A DNA stretch of 64,000 nucleotides from Rhizobacter sp. SG703 (GCF_012275445.1 NZ_JAAZQK010000003.1:434001-498000), one strand, 5' to 3'; counted from the first letter of the stretch, positions 27,444 through 36,839 are shown. Notes: generated by a model from the sequence alone, not told the origin. Numbers and translations: made by a program.

Positions 27444-29032
27444 GCAGCCTTCGGGTGCTGCTGATCGAGGACAGCCCCGGCGACGCTCGCCTGATCAAGG
27501 ACATGCTTTCGCTGTCGCGCACCGATGACTTCACGCTGAGCTGGTGCGAAACCCTGGATGCCGGCGCCCAGGCGCTGGCGGAGCGCTCTTTCGACGTGGT
27601 GCTGCTCGACCTCGGCCTGCCTGGCACCTGGGGCATCGAGACGATGCGGCAGTTGCTGGCACGGCCGGTGAAGGTGCCGGCGCTGGTGGTGATGAGCGGA
27701 CTCAGCGACGAGGCGGTCGCATTGGAGGCGATCCAGTCCGGTGCGCAGGATTACCTGGTCAAGGGCGAGGTCACCGCGGAGTTGCTGTCGAGGGCGATTC
27801 GCTATGCGATCGGACGCCGGCAGGCCGAGGACCTGGTCCGGGCCCACACCGCCGAACTGGTGATCGCCCGTGACCGCGCGGAGGTGGCCAACCGGGCCAA
27901 GAGCGCGTTCCTGGCGGCGATGAGCCACGATCTGCGAACGCCGCTCAACGGCGTGCTGGGCTTTGCGCAACTGTTGCAGCGCGACAAGAACCTGACGCAG
28001 CGTCAGCAGGCGGGCGTGAACGCGATCCGCCAGAGCGGCGAGCACCTGCTGACGCTGATCAACGACATCCTCGACCTGGCGAAGATCGAGGCCGGCAAGT
28101 TCGAGCTGTGCCCGACGGTGTTCGATCTGGCTCGCTACCTCGATGGCCTGGTCGAGCTGATGGGGGTCAGGGCAAGGCAGAAGCCGGCCTTGCAGCTCGG
28201 TGCCGACTTGTCGAGCGGCCTGCCCGCGACGCTGCGTGCGGACGAGAAGCGGCTGCGGCAGGTGCTGCTGAACCTGCTCGACAACGCCGTCAAGTTCACC
28301 GAGCGCGGCGCGGTGACGCTGCGTGTGGGGCCGAGCGGGGCGCATGCGCTGCGCTTCGAGGTGCAGGACACCGGCGCAGGCATGGACGCCGCGCAGCTGT
28401 CACGGCTGTTCCAGCCGTTCGAGCAGGTGGGTGGGCTGGAGGATCGAAATCGTGGCACCGGGCTGGGCCTGGCGATCAGCCGGCAGTTCGTGCGCCTGAT
28501 GGGCAGCGAGATTCACGTTCAGAGTGCGAAGGGAGAAGGCACGCGATTCTGGTTCGACCTGGCGATGGATGCCGTGGCTGGAGAAACGCCTGCCGCCGAA
28601 TCGGCCCGCGGCTGCGTGATCGGCTACGCCGGGCCGCGCCGAAAGATCATGGTGGTCGACGACGTGGCGACCAACCGCGCTTTGCTGTTCGACATGCTGG
28701 ACAGCCTCGGCTTCGAACTCTGCGAAGCCGGCGATGGCGCCGAGGCCCTGGCGCGGCTGGAAAGCAGCGCCCCCGACCTGATCCTGCTCGACATTCTGAT
28801 GCCCCACGTCGGCGGGCTGGAAACCCTGGACCGGCTGCGCCGGACCCGGAGTCAGGTGTTCGTGATCGCGATCTCGGCGAGCGCTTCGATCGAGGACAAG
28901 GAACGCAGCCTGGCGGCCGGCGCCAATGCGTTCCTGACGAAGCCGATCAACCTGCAGGCCCTGATGGACCAGATGGGCGCGCTGCTGAACCTGGCGTGGA
29001 TCCAGGAGGCCGGCGCGACACCATCGGCGTAG
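27440..29032 (+). CDS. Soluble hybrid histidine kinase (REC - HisKA - HATPase - REC)
   Basis: 530 residues from ATG 27440. The N-terminal receiver (VLLIEDSPGDARLIKDML; Asp in VVLLDLGLPG) is followed by a short linker, HisKA with His in FLAAMSHDLRTPLNGVLGF, an ATPase ([25 protein letters not shown]) and a second receiver (KIMVVDDVATNRAL; Asp in LILLDILMPHVGG). No membrane span or sensory domain, so input probably comes by phosphorylation of the first receiver. Coupled with the CheY-like gene upstream; together they form a phosphorelay module. Confidence 0.9.
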   Translation: MSSLRVLLIEDSPGDARLIKDMLSLSRTDDFTLSWCETLDAGAQALAERSFDVVLLDLGLPGTWGIETMRQLLARPVKVPALVVMSGLSDEAVALEAIQSGAQDYLVKGEVTAELLSRAIRYAIGRRQAEDLVRAHTAELVIARDRAEVANRAKSAFLAAMSHDLRTPLNGVLGFAQLLQRDKNLTQRQQAGVNAIRQSGEHLLTLINDILDLAKIEAGKFELCPTVFDLARYLDGLVELMGVRARQKPALQLGADLSSGLPATLRADEKRLRQVLLNLLDNAVKFTERGAVTLRVGPSGAHALRFEVQDTGAGMDAAQLSRLFQPFEQVGGLEDRNRGTGLGLAISRQFVRLMGSEIHVQSAKGEGTRFWFDLAMDAVAGETPAAESARGCVIGYAGPRRKIMVVDDVATNRALLFDMLDSLGFELCEAGDGAEALARLESSAPDLILLDILMPHVGGLETLDRLRRTRSQVFVIAISASASIEDKERSLAAGANAFLTKPINLQALMDQMGALLNLAWIQEAGATPSA

Positions 29033-29046
29033 AGCCCCAGGGGTTC

Positions 29047-29718
29047 TCAGCGAAGGATGTTCTGCGTGCGGGCGACGGCCTCGGTCCGGTTGCGAACGTT
29101 CATCACCTTGAAGATGCGCGACAGGTAGTTGCGCACCGTGTTCGGCGAAATGTTCAGTTCGGTCGAGATGCGCTTGTTGGGCATGCCCTGGCAGACGCAT
29201 TTCAGCACGGCCGCTTCGCGCGGCGCGAGGTCGTAGGCCGCGGCGAGGTTCTCTTCGGCGTAGGTGTGCTCGCTGGCCTCGATGTCGGAGGCGCCGGCGA
29301 CATGCGTCATCTCGTCCTCGGTCGGCATGTACTTGTTGCCGCCGAGCAGCGAGGTCACCGCTTGCAGGATGTCGACCGCCGAGCGCGATTTGGGAATGAA
29401 GCCCGAGACGCCCACCGCCACCGCGCTCGACACGAAGCGCCGGGTGGTGTGCGTCGAGAACACCGCGATCGGCGGGCATGCCGGCAGCCTGCGCAGGAAC
29501 ACCACGCCGTTCAGGCTCGGACCGATGGGTGACGAGATGCCGAGCAGCACCAGGTCCACGGTTTCGTTCGAAAGGATGTTGCGCGCTGTCTGGAAATCGC
29601 CCGCGGCCAACGTGATCACCGGCCGCTCGAGCTTGTTCAGCAACAGGCTCACGGCGTCTCTGACGATCTCGTGGTCATCGACGATCAGAATCCTTGCTAT
29701 TCCACTACTGCTGGTCAT
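29047..29718 (-). CDS. LuxR/NarL-type response regulator with a degenerate receiver
   Basis: 223 residues from ATG 29718. The receiver keeps Asp14/Asp15 (LIVDDHEIVRDAV) and Lys110 (GFIPKSR), but the phospho-accepting position reads LVLLGISSP, with Gly60 in place of Asp. The C-terminal GerE helix-turn-helix (about 158-215; APREAAVLKCVCQGMPNKRISTELNISPNTV) is intact. It probably binds DNA without classical phosphorylation, or responds to another signal. It lies among five kinase/receiver genes and may bind the 17-bp repeats nearby; that link is inference. Confidence 0.85.
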   Translation of the reverse strand: MTSSSGIARILIVDDHEIVRDAVSLLLNKLERPVITLAAGDFQTARNILSNETVDLVLLGISSPIGPSLNGVVFLRRLPACPPIAVFSTHTTRRFVSSAVAVGVSGFIPKSRSAVDILQAVTSLLGGNKYMPTEDEMTHVAGASDIEASEHTYAEENLAAAYDLAPREAAVLKCVCQGMPNKRISTELNISPNTVRNYLSRIFKVMNVRNRTEAVARTQNILR

Positions 29719-29800
29719 ATCTGCCTCGATGTTGAAAGATGAGAGTCCGGTCCCTGGATCTTGGCGTGATGCCACCGTGCGGGGGCGTCAACTTGTAGGT

Positions 29801-30265
29801 TCAGGCGTGAGCCCTGATGCCGATGTTGGAACTGCCATGTGCAGGCAGCATGGGTGCTTCGTGCATGTTGTCTGCACATCCTGCGCCGCTTGTCTCTGAA
29901 CGCTTGTGCGATGTGCCTGTGGCTTGCTCGCGCAGCACCGACAGCAAGGTGATGGACGGTCCGGAGATCTTGCCGCGCAGGCTCGCGGGGTCGTGCGCCT
30001 TGCTGGCTTGCCGGGCGCGAAGAATGTCTTCACGGCGGCGGGCCAGTGCGAGTTCGCTCTGCAGCAGGTCGATCTGGCTGTTGGCGTGCTGGAGGAACTC
30101 GCTGGTGGCGGCGCGTTGGGCGTCGAACTGGCGGCGCAGCAGCGACAGTCGGCGATCGAAGCACCGGCGGGTCTGCCACCAGATGGCGACCAGGGTCGGA
30201 AGGAGAAGCAGGCTGGCGGGCAGCAGCGTCGGCATGCTGGCCAAGGGGTTCGGAGAAAAATCCAT
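29801..30265 (-). CDS. Membrane-anchored coiled-coil protein, unknown function
   Basis: 154 residues from ATG 30265 (GGGAAAG upstream). One N-terminal membrane span (about 12-30, TLLPASLLLLPTLVAIWW) is followed by a helical, heptad-like stretch (RRLSLLRRQFDAQRAATSEF to LARRREDILRARQ) and a Ser/Gly-rich tail. No domain recognised. Its 290-base upstream region carries two copies of the 17-bp motif also found before the chemoreceptor and peroxidase operons, which places it in the same candidate regulon. Confidence 0.6.
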   Translation of the reverse strand: MDFSPNPLASMPTLLPASLLLLPTLVAIWWQTRRCFDRRLSLLRRQFDAQRAATSEFLQHANSQIDLLQSELALARRREDILRARQASKAHDPASLRGKISGPSITLLSVLREQATGTSHKRSETSGAGCADNMHEAPMLPAHGSSNIGIRAHA

Positions 30266-30394
30266 GGTCTTTCCCGTTCGGTGCGAAGGACACTGGGGTT
30301 CAGCGGCCTTCAGGGTTGCGGTCTTCGGTGCGGTGAATGATCTCGATCCCGGCTGCGTTTGGCTATGGACGAATGCCGCGTCTGGTTCAGGTCA

Positions 30395-30411
30395 AAGTCA
30401 ACAAATGCCAA
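30395..30411 (+). promoter_or_regulatory. 17-bp regulon motif, copy 1
   Basis: AAGTCAACAAATGCCAA. It agrees with the other four copies at GTCAAC, G13 and CAA(15-17). About 130 bases upstream of the coiled-coil gene's ATG (30265). Confidence 0.55.
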
Positions 30412-30487
30412 CTGCAATCGGTCACTGAAAAGGCACAAGGGTCTGGTTGAACTATCGATCGATTTGACCGCGAGCTCGATGAGCCCT

Positions 30488-30504
30488 TTGTCAACAATTG
30501 ACAA
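30488..30504 (+). promoter_or_regulatory. 17-bp regulon motif, copy 2 (best dyad)
   Basis: TTGTCAACAATTGACAA is a perfect inverted repeat (TTGTCAA-CAA-TTGACAA). Its centre is 93 bases from copy 1, close to nine helical turns. It lies between the 3' end of the sensor-kinase gene and the coiled-coil gene. Confidence 0.65.
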
Positions 30505-30555
30505 GTGACCGGTGTCGTTTTGGCTGGGCCGGCGACACCGCCGGCGAGCGGTCGA

Positions 30556-32748
30556 TCAGGTGTCGTCGCGCATCGCGCTGCGCACCAGCTGCAGTGCAGC
30601 CTTGGACTGGAACTGCTCTGCCAGGCGCTGCAGGCGCAGCGCGAAAGGGCGGCACGCGTCGGAGCTGGCTGCCAGCTCGGCGGCTTGCGCGGCAAGATCC
30701 TGCATGTTGCCGAACTCGGCCAGCCGCAGCAGCACTTCGAGTCGAGCGCGATCGGGCACTTCGCCGGATGCGGCGTCGCCGCTCGCATCCTCCGGCGAGG
30801 CACGCTGCGCGCTGTCGATTTCAAGCCACTCCAGCTGCAGCAGGCGGCCGATGGCGTTGATCAGGGCCGTCAGCGTGAACGGCTTGGGCAGGAAGGCATC
30901 GGCGCCGACGTCCAGCGTGTGCTGGTGGTCCGACGCCGAGGCGCTGGCCGAGATCGCGATGATGCGCACGTCGCGCAGCATCGGCATTTCGCGAATGCGC
31001 TGGGTGGTCTCGAAACCGTCCATCACCGGCATCACGCTGTCCATCAGGATCAGGTCGGGTCGGTGTTCGAGCGCGACCTGCAGCCCCGCGGCGCCGTCGG
31101 GCGCTTCGAGCATCTCGAATCCCTTGGCGCTCAGGAACGTGATCAGCGGCCTGCGATTGGCTTCGGTGTCGTCGATGACCAGCAGCTTGCGCGGCGGTCC
31201 GCGGTAGCCGGCGATGGTCTGGGCCATGCGGTCCAGCGCGGCTGTCGTGGTGAGGGCGGTCTGTTCGAGCGGCAGGTCGAGCTCGAAGCAAAAGTGGCTG
31301 CCATGCCCGATCCGGCTGCTGACGATGATGTCGCTGCCCATCAGCGCCACCAGCTGGCGGCTGATCGCCAGGCCCAGCCCGGTGCCGCCGAAGCGGCGCT
31401 GCACGTCGGCGGCCTGCTCGAAGGGCCGGAAGATGGCGCCCAGCTTGTCCGGATCGATGCCGATGCCGGTGTCGTGGATCTCGAAGCGCAGGCGGACTTC
31501 CTTCATGCTGCGGTGCGTCTCGTGGATCACCAGGGCGACTTCGCCGGCATCGGTGAACTTGACCGCGTTGCTCAGCAGGTTCAGCAGGATCTGGCGCAGC
31601 CGCGTGCTGTCCACCGAGACGGTGGTGCTCTCGCTGCTGTGGTCCTCGAAACGGAACCTCAACGCCTTTTCCTGGACCCGGATGCGGATGATGTCGGTGA
31701 TCGCGCTGAGGAAGGTCTTCAGCATCACCGGCTCGGGGAAGAGTTCGAGGCGACCGGCCTCGATGCGCGACAGGTCGAGCAGGTCGTTGATCAGCAGCAG
31801 CAGGTGCTCCGCGCTCTGCTGGATGGTCCGCACGCCCTGCAGCTGTTCCCTGTCGAGCCGCGGATCGATCTGGAACAGCTGCGCGTAGCTCATGATTGCG
31901 TTCAGCGGCGTACGCAGTTCGTGGCTCATGTTGGCCAGGAAGCTGCTCTTGGCCCGGTTGGCGACCTCGGCCGATTCCTTCGCGGCGCGCAGCTCGGCGG
32001 TGCGCTCGCGCACGGTGATCTCGAGGTTGGTCTGGTTGAGCTGCAACTGCCCCAGCATCGCGTTGAACTGCTCGACGAGGTCGCCCAGTTCGTCCCGGCT
32101 GCGCCGCAACACACGGCGCGGCGGCAGCCCCTGATGGATGTCGCGCGCGACGCGGGCGAGGTCTTCGATCTGCGACAGGCTCGCATGGAGCAGCACGGTC
32201 GCGAAGATCAGCCCGATCGCGAGCGAGGCGCCCAGCGCGCTGAGCAGCGGCAGCGACTGCCGCTGCCACTGCGACACCGCCGTCGGTGCGACGCCGAACA
32301 GGCGCAGCTCGCCGGTGCGCACGCCGTCGAGCATGACGTCCAGCGAGACGGTCAGCGTCATGCCTTCCGGGCCGGGCTGCGGCTGCGGCGCGGCATACGA
32401 GGCGAACAGCCGCCCGCGTGCATCGTAGAGATCGGCGCGGGTGGCGGCGGTCTGGCCGCGCAGTGCCGACAGCGTCTCGCCGGCCGCTGCCGCGTTGCCG
32501 AAGGCCAGCGCGGCGGCCGTGCCCTCGGCCATCACGGCGGCCAGCGCCTGCATCTGCTGGCGCGCCGCGAGCTGCTGCTCGGCGATCTGCCGCCCGACCT
32601 GCCAGCTGCCGAGGGCGAGCAGCCCGCAGGCCAGGCTCACCGCGAGCAGCAGGACCGTCTTGCGGCGCAGCGGCAGGTGCTGGCGACCGAACCAGCGAGT
32701 CGCCCGGACGAGCCAGTTTCTCGAGGCGATATGCAGTCGTTGCATCAC
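30556..32748 (-). CDS. Membrane hybrid histidine kinase (periplasmic sensor - HAMP - HisKA - HATPase - REC)
   Basis: 730 residues from GTG 32748 (or ATG 32745), overlapping the stop of the YfiR-like gene. Two spans (about 32-50 and 165-187) flank a periplasmic domain of about 110 residues resembling CHASE8-type sensors, then HAMP ([28 protein letters not shown]), HisKA ([18 protein letters not shown]), ATPase ([25 protein letters not shown]) and a receiver ([13 protein letters not shown]; Asp in [13 protein letters not shown]). The C-terminal tail may be a helical phosphotransfer-like region but lacks a clear His motif. The overlap with the YfiR-like gene suggests the two proteins form one sensing unit. 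Confidence 0.9.
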   Translation of the reverse strand: MMQRLHIASRNWLVRATRWFGRQHLPLRRKTVLLLAVSLACGLLALGSWQVGRQIAEQQLAARQQMQALAAVMAEGTAAALAFGNAAAAGETLSALRGQTAATRADLYDARGRLFASYAAPQPQPGPEGMTLTVSLDVMLDGVRTGELRLFGVAPTAVSQWQRQSLPLLSALGASLAIGLIFATVLLHASLSQIEDLARVARDIHQGLPPRRVLRRSRDELGDLVEQFNAMLGQLQLNQTNLEITVRERTAELRAAKESAEVANRAKSSFLANMSHELRTPLNAIMSYAQLFQIDPRLDREQLQGVRTIQQSAEHLLLLINDLLDLSRIEAGRLELFPEPVMLKTFLSAITDIIRIRVQEKALRFRFEDHSSESTTVSVDSTRLRQILLNLLSNAVKFTDAGEVALVIHETHRSMKEVRLRFEIHDTGIGIDPDKLGAIFRPFEQAADVQRRFGGTGLGLAISRQLVALMGSDIIVSSRIGHGSHFCFELDLPLEQTALTTTAALDRMAQTIAGYRGPPRKLLVIDDTEANRRPLITFLSAKGFEMLEAPDGAAGLQVALEHRPDLILMDSVMPVMDGFETTQRIREMPMLRDVRIIAISASASASDHQHTLDVGADAFLPKPFTLTALINAIGRLLQLEWLEIDSAQRASPEDASGDAASGEVPDRARLEVLLRLAEFGNMQDLAAQAAELAASSDACRPFALRLQRLAEQFQSKAALQLVRSAMRDDT

Positions 32749-33368
32749 GGCGCCTTGTCTTGGTTGACGGAGCGGGCGAGCCGCAGCAGTTGCGGCGACA
32801 GCACCAGCCGGGCACGCTCGGCCTGCGCGAGGTTGATGTCGAACTGCATGCGCTGGTCGCCGGTGAACAGCCGGATCGTCCCGCCGCTGCCCAGGAACAT
32901 CGGGTCGTCGCCGACGGTCAGCACCGGCAGCGATGCGACGGATTGCAGCAGCGCGCTGCGGTTTTCGGCCGTGCCCGAGACGTACAGCAGGTCGCAGCGG
33001 GCGGCGTCGGTTGCGCCGGCGGCGATGCGGCGCAGCCGCACGGGCCGCCCGCGCACCATCGTGTTGTCCGCCGACGAGAACGCCTCGTACAGCGAATCGC
33101 CGGCAGACACGCAGAGCCGGAACGAATCGGCCGGGGCGCCTTCAGGCCAGGCCGTGTAGCGCGCGAAGTTGAGGGTGAATGCGACGCGGATCACGTCGAT
33201 GCGGGCGGTATCGACCTGTGCCGTCAGGCTGCCCAGAGGAAGGCTGCACAGGACGGCGGCCAAGCCGCGTCGCAGGATCTGCGCCGCGGTGTCGAGGAAG
33301 GTGGCGTGGTTCAGCAGGCGTCCCGGCAAGGCAGCATCGAAGGCCATCGTGGGGGGCCATCTTGCCAT
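32745..33368 (-). CDS. YfiR-family (DUF4154) periplasmic protein
   Basis: 207 residues (or 200 from ATG 33347). A hydrophobic segment [21 protein letters not shown] acts as the export signal. [57 protein letters not shown] and [25 protein letters not shown] are the canonical YfiR blocks. In Pseudomonas YfiR restrains the diguanylate cyclase YfiN from the periplasm; here the partner is the downstream-coupled sensor kinase instead, so it probably presents a redox or envelope signal to that kinase. Confidence 0.85.
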   Translation of the reverse strand: MARWPPTMAFDAALPGRLLNHATFLDTAAQILRRGLAAVLCSLPLGSLTAQVDTARIDVIRVAFTLNFARYTAWPEGAPADSFRLCVSAGDSLYEAFSSADNTMVRGRPVRLRRIAAGATDAARCDLLYVSGTAENRSALLQSVASLPVLTVGDDPMFLGSGGTIRLFTGDQRMQFDINLAQAERARLVLSPQLLRLARSVNQDKAP

Positions 33369-33398
33369 GGGGAAGCCCGTATCGCCGTGGCCATCGCA

Positions 33399-34610
33399 TC
33401 ACGGCTGCGCCAGGCTGCCGACATGCGGCGAGAGCGTGAAATGGAAGGTCGTTCCCTCGCCTGGCAGCGAGCTCACCCAGATGCGCCCGCCGTGGCGTTC
33501 GACGATCTTCTTGCACAGCGTCAGCCCGATGCCGGTGCCGTCGTACCGCGAGCGGCTGTGCAGCCGCTGGAACAGCACGAAGACCCGCTCGAAGTGGGCC
33601 GGGGCAATGCCGATGCCGTCGTCGCTGACGGTGAAATGCCAGGCATCGCCGTCGTGCCGGACGCCGACATGCACCTTCGGGCCCGGACCGCTGCGGAACT
33701 TGATCGCGTTGCCGATCAGGTTCTGGAACAGCTGCACCAGCTGGGTCTGGTCGGCCGCCACCACCGGCAGTTCGTCATGCGTCACGACGGCCTGGCTCTC
33801 CTCGACGGCGACGTGCAGGTTGCGCAGCGCGAGTTCGAGCACCTCGGTGCACGGCGTCTGCTGCAGAGGCCGTTCCTTGCTGACCAGGCGCGAGTAGTGG
33901 AGCAGGTCGTTGATCAGCTTCTGCAGCCGTTTCGCGCCGTCCACCGCATAGCCGATGAACTCGCGGCCGTCGTCGTCGAGCCGGTCCTGGTAGCGCTCCT
34001 CGACCAGCTGCAGGTAGCTCGCGATCATCCGCAGCGGCTCCTGCAGGTCGTGGGAGGCCACATAGGCGAGTTGCTCCAGCTCGATGTTCGAGCGTCGCAA
34101 GGCCGCCTGCGTCAGCTCGTGGGCCGCGATCTCCTCGCGCAGACTGGCGTTGCGGGCCTCGACGCGGCGCTGCAGCTGGTGCAGCGTCAGGTGCAGCCGC
34201 ATGCGGGCGATGACCTCCGCGACGTCGAGCGGCTTGGTCACGTAGTCGACTGCACCGACCGAGAAGCCGGTGAGCTTGTCGGGCGTCTCCGCGAGCGCCG
34301 TCATGAAGATCACCGGGATGTGGCTCGACGCCGGGGAGGCCTTCAGCCGGCGGCAGGTCTCGAAGCCGTCGAGCCCGGGCATCATCACGTCGAGCAGGAT
34401 CAGGTCCGGATGGACCAGCGCGGCGCGTTCGATCGCGTCCTCGCCGTCCTGCGCGACGGCGACGCGGTAGCCGTGGTGCGTCAGGAAGCGGGCGGCAGCT
34501 TCCAGGTTCGCCGGCAGGTCGTCGACCACCAGGATCGTCTGCGCGCCCGGCGACGCGTCATCGGCGTCGTGCGGCGGTGTCTGGGTTCGCGGCGGCTCGT
34601 GCAGTGTCAT
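33399..34610 (-). CDS. REC - histidine kinase (phytochrome-kinase-like)
   Basis: 403 residues from ATG 34610; a GTG at 34619 overlapping the chemoreceptor stop is also possible. N-terminal receiver (ILVVDDLPANLEAA; Asp in LILLDVMMPGLDG; VTKPLD), then a coiled linker (about 140-170), HisKA of the bacteriophytochrome type (LAYVASHDLQEPLRMIASYLQ) and HATPase (NLIGNAIKFRSG, GTGIGLTLCKKIVERHGG). No membrane part. It follows the chemoreceptor gene within a few bases and probably belongs to its signalling pathway. Confidence 0.88.
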   Translation of the reverse strand: MTLHEPPRTQTPPHDADDASPGAQTILVVDDLPANLEAAARFLTHHGYRVAVAQDGEDAIERAALVHPDLILLDVMMPGLDGFETCRRLKASPASSHIPVIFMTALAETPDKLTGFSVGAVDYVTKPLDVAEVIARMRLHLTLHQLQRRVEARNASLREEIAAHELTQAALRRSNIELEQLAYVASHDLQEPLRMIASYLQLVEERYQDRLDDDGREFIGYAVDGAKRLQKLINDLLHYSRLVSKERPLQQTPCTEVLELALRNLHVAVEESQAVVTHDELPVVAADQTQLVQLFQNLIGNAIKFRSGPGPKVHVGVRHDGDAWHFTVSDDGIGIAPAHFERVFVLFQRLHSRSRYDGTGIGLTLCKKIVERHGGRIWVSSLPGEGTTFHFTLSPHVGSLAQP

Positions 34611-34615
34611 GGCGC

Positions 34616-36691
34616 TCACAGGGTGGCTCCGGCAGGGGCATCGGCAGCGTGCGCATCGATGCGGAAGGTTTCGACATGCGAGCGCAGCGCGTCGGACGAG
34701 GTGCGCAGCGAGCGCACCGCCTCGGCCGTCCGGTCGATCCGGCCGGTGCTCTGCTGCGCGCCTTGTTCCAACGACACCAGCGCGGCGTCGACGTTGCCGA
34801 TGCAACGATTCTGCTCGTCGGCGGCGTTCGAGATCGATCCGAGCAAGCCCGTCAGCTGTTGCGCGTTGGCGACCAGCTCGTTCATCTTCAGGCTCGCGTC
34901 GCTGCTGATGCGCGTGCTGCTCTCGACCCGCTGCACATTGGTGTCGATCAGGCCGCGGATCTCGCGTGCGGCCGACGCCGAACGATCGGCCAGCGTGCGC
35001 ACCTCGGCCGCCACCACCGCGAAGCCCTTGCCGGCCTGTCCGGCGCGGGCCGCCTCGACGGCCGCATTCAACGCCAGCAGGTTGGTCTGGAACGCGATCG
35101 TGTCGACGACGCGCGTCACGTCGGCGATCGTGGTCGACAGTTCCCGCAGCTCGGCCATCGTCTGCACCTGGCTTTGCACCGCATGCTGGCCGGCATGCGC
35201 GGCCTGCACGTTCGCATCGCACAGGCGGGCCGCGGTGTCGACCACCGTGCGGGTGTGCCCCGCGGCGCGCGAGATCCGCTGCATCGCGCTCGCGCATTGC
35301 TGCATGTGGCCGAGCGATTCGACGTTGCCGGCCACCAGCTGGCGGGCATGGCCTTCGAGGCGGGCGCTGGCGTCGAGCACGTGGCCGCTCACGCGGCGCA
35401 CGTCGCCGACGATGCCCGAGAACGACTGCTGCAGTGCCTTTGCGGCGGTGATGAGGCGCGCCGCTTCGTCGGTGCCCCAGGCCGTCGGCGCGCCGGTCAG
35501 GTCGCCATGCTGCATGCGCGCCATGTGGCGGGCGATCACCTCGAGCCCGCCCTGGGTGGCCAGGCGGAACGACCAGAACAGGTAGGCGGCGAGCAGCAGG
35601 CTGCCCAGCAGCATCGAGATCACGGTGTTGCGGCGCACGCCGGTGTCGTGCAACCGTTGCTGGAGCATCCGTTCGGTGGCCGACAGTGCCTGCCCGTTCA
35701 AGGCCCAGTAGCCGTCGAACGCGCGCGTGCCGGCCGCCTTGAAGCGTGCCGCGTCGCCCTTGACCGCAGGGCCCAGCAGGTAGCGGCGCGACAGCCCGCG
35801 CAGCTCGGAGGCGCCGGGCATGGCCTTGTCGACGCCGAGTTCGGCGCGCAACGGCTCGCTCAGCCTGAAGGCCTTGTCGAGGTGGTCGGACACCTGGGCC
35901 TCGAGGTACTCCATCACCGGCAACGCGTCCGACAGCAGACGTTGCTGCGGCGCGGAAATCTCGCCGGCCGCCAGGGCCTGGCTGCCCAGCGACAGCGCCT
36001 GTCCGATCCGGTCGGCCAGTTCCGGCACGGCGGCCACGGCACCGGCGACGATGCGGCCGGTGGTCAGGTCGGGGTCCTGCGACAGGCCGGACTGCTCCAT
36101 CACGATCCGCACCAGCGCCTGCTGGTCGGCGACCAGCTGCGTGTAGCGTTCGTACAGTTCGGTCGCGTCGGCGCCGCGCGCCGGCGCGGCCGGCAGGTCG
36201 GCGGCCAGGGCCTGGAACGGTGCGGCCGCGTCGAAGACGTCGGCCATGGCCCGGTGCTTAGCCTGCAGCCGTGCATGCAGTTGCCGGTAGTCCTCCTGGT
36301 CCTTCGACCAGCTGCCGGCCGCGTCGAGCCCGGCCGCCTGCATCGCGCGCAGGCGCTGGGCCTGCGTGAATTGAACCAGCGGCAGCGCGTCGCGCAGGTA
36401 GCGCAGGCCGTGCAGCTCGCGCTCGGTGGCGACCGACGCGGCGGCCATGTCGCGCAGGTAGACGGTGCCGAGCATCGTGATCGGCACCATGAACACCGCC
36501 GAGATCATCAAGGCCTTGGCGTTGAAGGACAGGTGGCGGAACAGGCGGACACCGGGCGCCCAGACGCCGTGGTAGCGGAAGAACTCCAGCACCCCGCCCG
36601 GTGGCGCGGCATGCCTCGACACGGCGCGCTGCTCGGCAGGGCGGACCGACGCTGGCAGGCCGTCGGCGGTGGCGGGTGTCGCGGATGACAT
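34616..36691 (-). CDS. Methyl-accepting chemotaxis protein
   Basis: 691 residues from ATG 36691 (GGAAG upstream). Span 1 (ALMISAVFMVPITMLGTVYL) and span 2 (NTVISMLLGSLLLAAYLFWSF) enclose a large helical periplasmic domain of roughly 280 residues. A HAMP region follows, then the receptor signalling hairpin with VVDTIAFQTNLLALNAAVEAARAG and GFAVVAAEVRTLADRS. No C-terminal CheR-tethering pentapeptide is present. First gene of a leftward operon with the REC-kinase and, 30 bases on, the YfiR-kinase pair. Its upstream region holds three 17-bp motifs. Confidence 0.9.
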   Translation of the reverse strand: MSSATPATADGLPASVRPAEQRAVSRHAAPPGGVLEFFRYHGVWAPGVRLFRHLSFNAKALMISAVFMVPITMLGTVYLRDMAAASVATERELHGLRYLRDALPLVQFTQAQRLRAMQAAGLDAAGSWSKDQEDYRQLHARLQAKHRAMADVFDAAAPFQALAADLPAAPARGADATELYERYTQLVADQQALVRIVMEQSGLSQDPDLTTGRIVAGAVAAVPELADRIGQALSLGSQALAAGEISAPQQRLLSDALPVMEYLEAQVSDHLDKAFRLSEPLRAELGVDKAMPGASELRGLSRRYLLGPAVKGDAARFKAAGTRAFDGYWALNGQALSATERMLQQRLHDTGVRRNTVISMLLGSLLLAAYLFWSFRLATQGGLEVIARHMARMQHGDLTGAPTAWGTDEAARLITAAKALQQSFSGIVGDVRRVSGHVLDASARLEGHARQLVAGNVESLGHMQQCASAMQRISRAAGHTRTVVDTAARLCDANVQAAHAGQHAVQSQVQTMAELRELSTTIADVTRVVDTIAFQTNLLALNAAVEAARAGQAGKGFAVVAAEVRTLADRSASAAREIRGLIDTNVQRVESSTRISSDASLKMNELVANAQQLTGLLGSISNAADEQNRCIGNVDAALVSLEQGAQQSTGRIDRTAEAVRSLRTSSDALRSHVETFRIDAHAADAPAGATL

Positions 36692-36737
36692 GGGTACTGC
36701 TTCCTGTTCCAGGGGATCACGCGTCGGAACATTTGTG

Positions 36738-36754
36738 TTGCCGACTGTTGACAA
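36738..36754 (-). promoter_or_regulatory. 17-bp regulon motif, copy 3
   Basis: Minus strand TTGTCAACAGTCGGCAA, sharing GTCAAC, G13 and CAA with the other copies. It lies 47 bases upstream of the chemoreceptor ATG. Confidence 0.6.
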
Positions 36755-36790
36755 ATATCGCCGCCCGCGACGCTTTGGTGAACGCTTCAT

Positions 36791-36807
36791 TTGTCAACGA
36801 ATGACAA
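36791..36807 (+). promoter_or_regulatory. 17-bp regulon motif, copy 4
   Basis: TTGTCAACGAATGACAA, a near-perfect dyad. Its centre is 53 bases from copy 3 and 49 from copy 5, so the three sites lie on nearly the same helix face. Confidence 0.65.
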
Positions 36808-36839
36808 CTGACGGAACCGTCGCCGCGCTGGACGGCCAG

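Noticed and set aside
30310..30504. 64-codon minus-strand frame
   Set aside because: Lies in the motif-bearing control region, has no ribosome site or recognisable feature, and its codon use is not like the neighbours.
30505..33159. 884-codon plus-strand frame
   Set aside because: Antisense to a clear hybrid kinase and YfiR-like gene; composition is shadow-like.
36755..36790. Sigma-28-like GGCGATAT element upstream of the chemoreceptor
   Set aside because: The -35 part (TCACCAAA) matches poorly, unlike the clear site at 20063.
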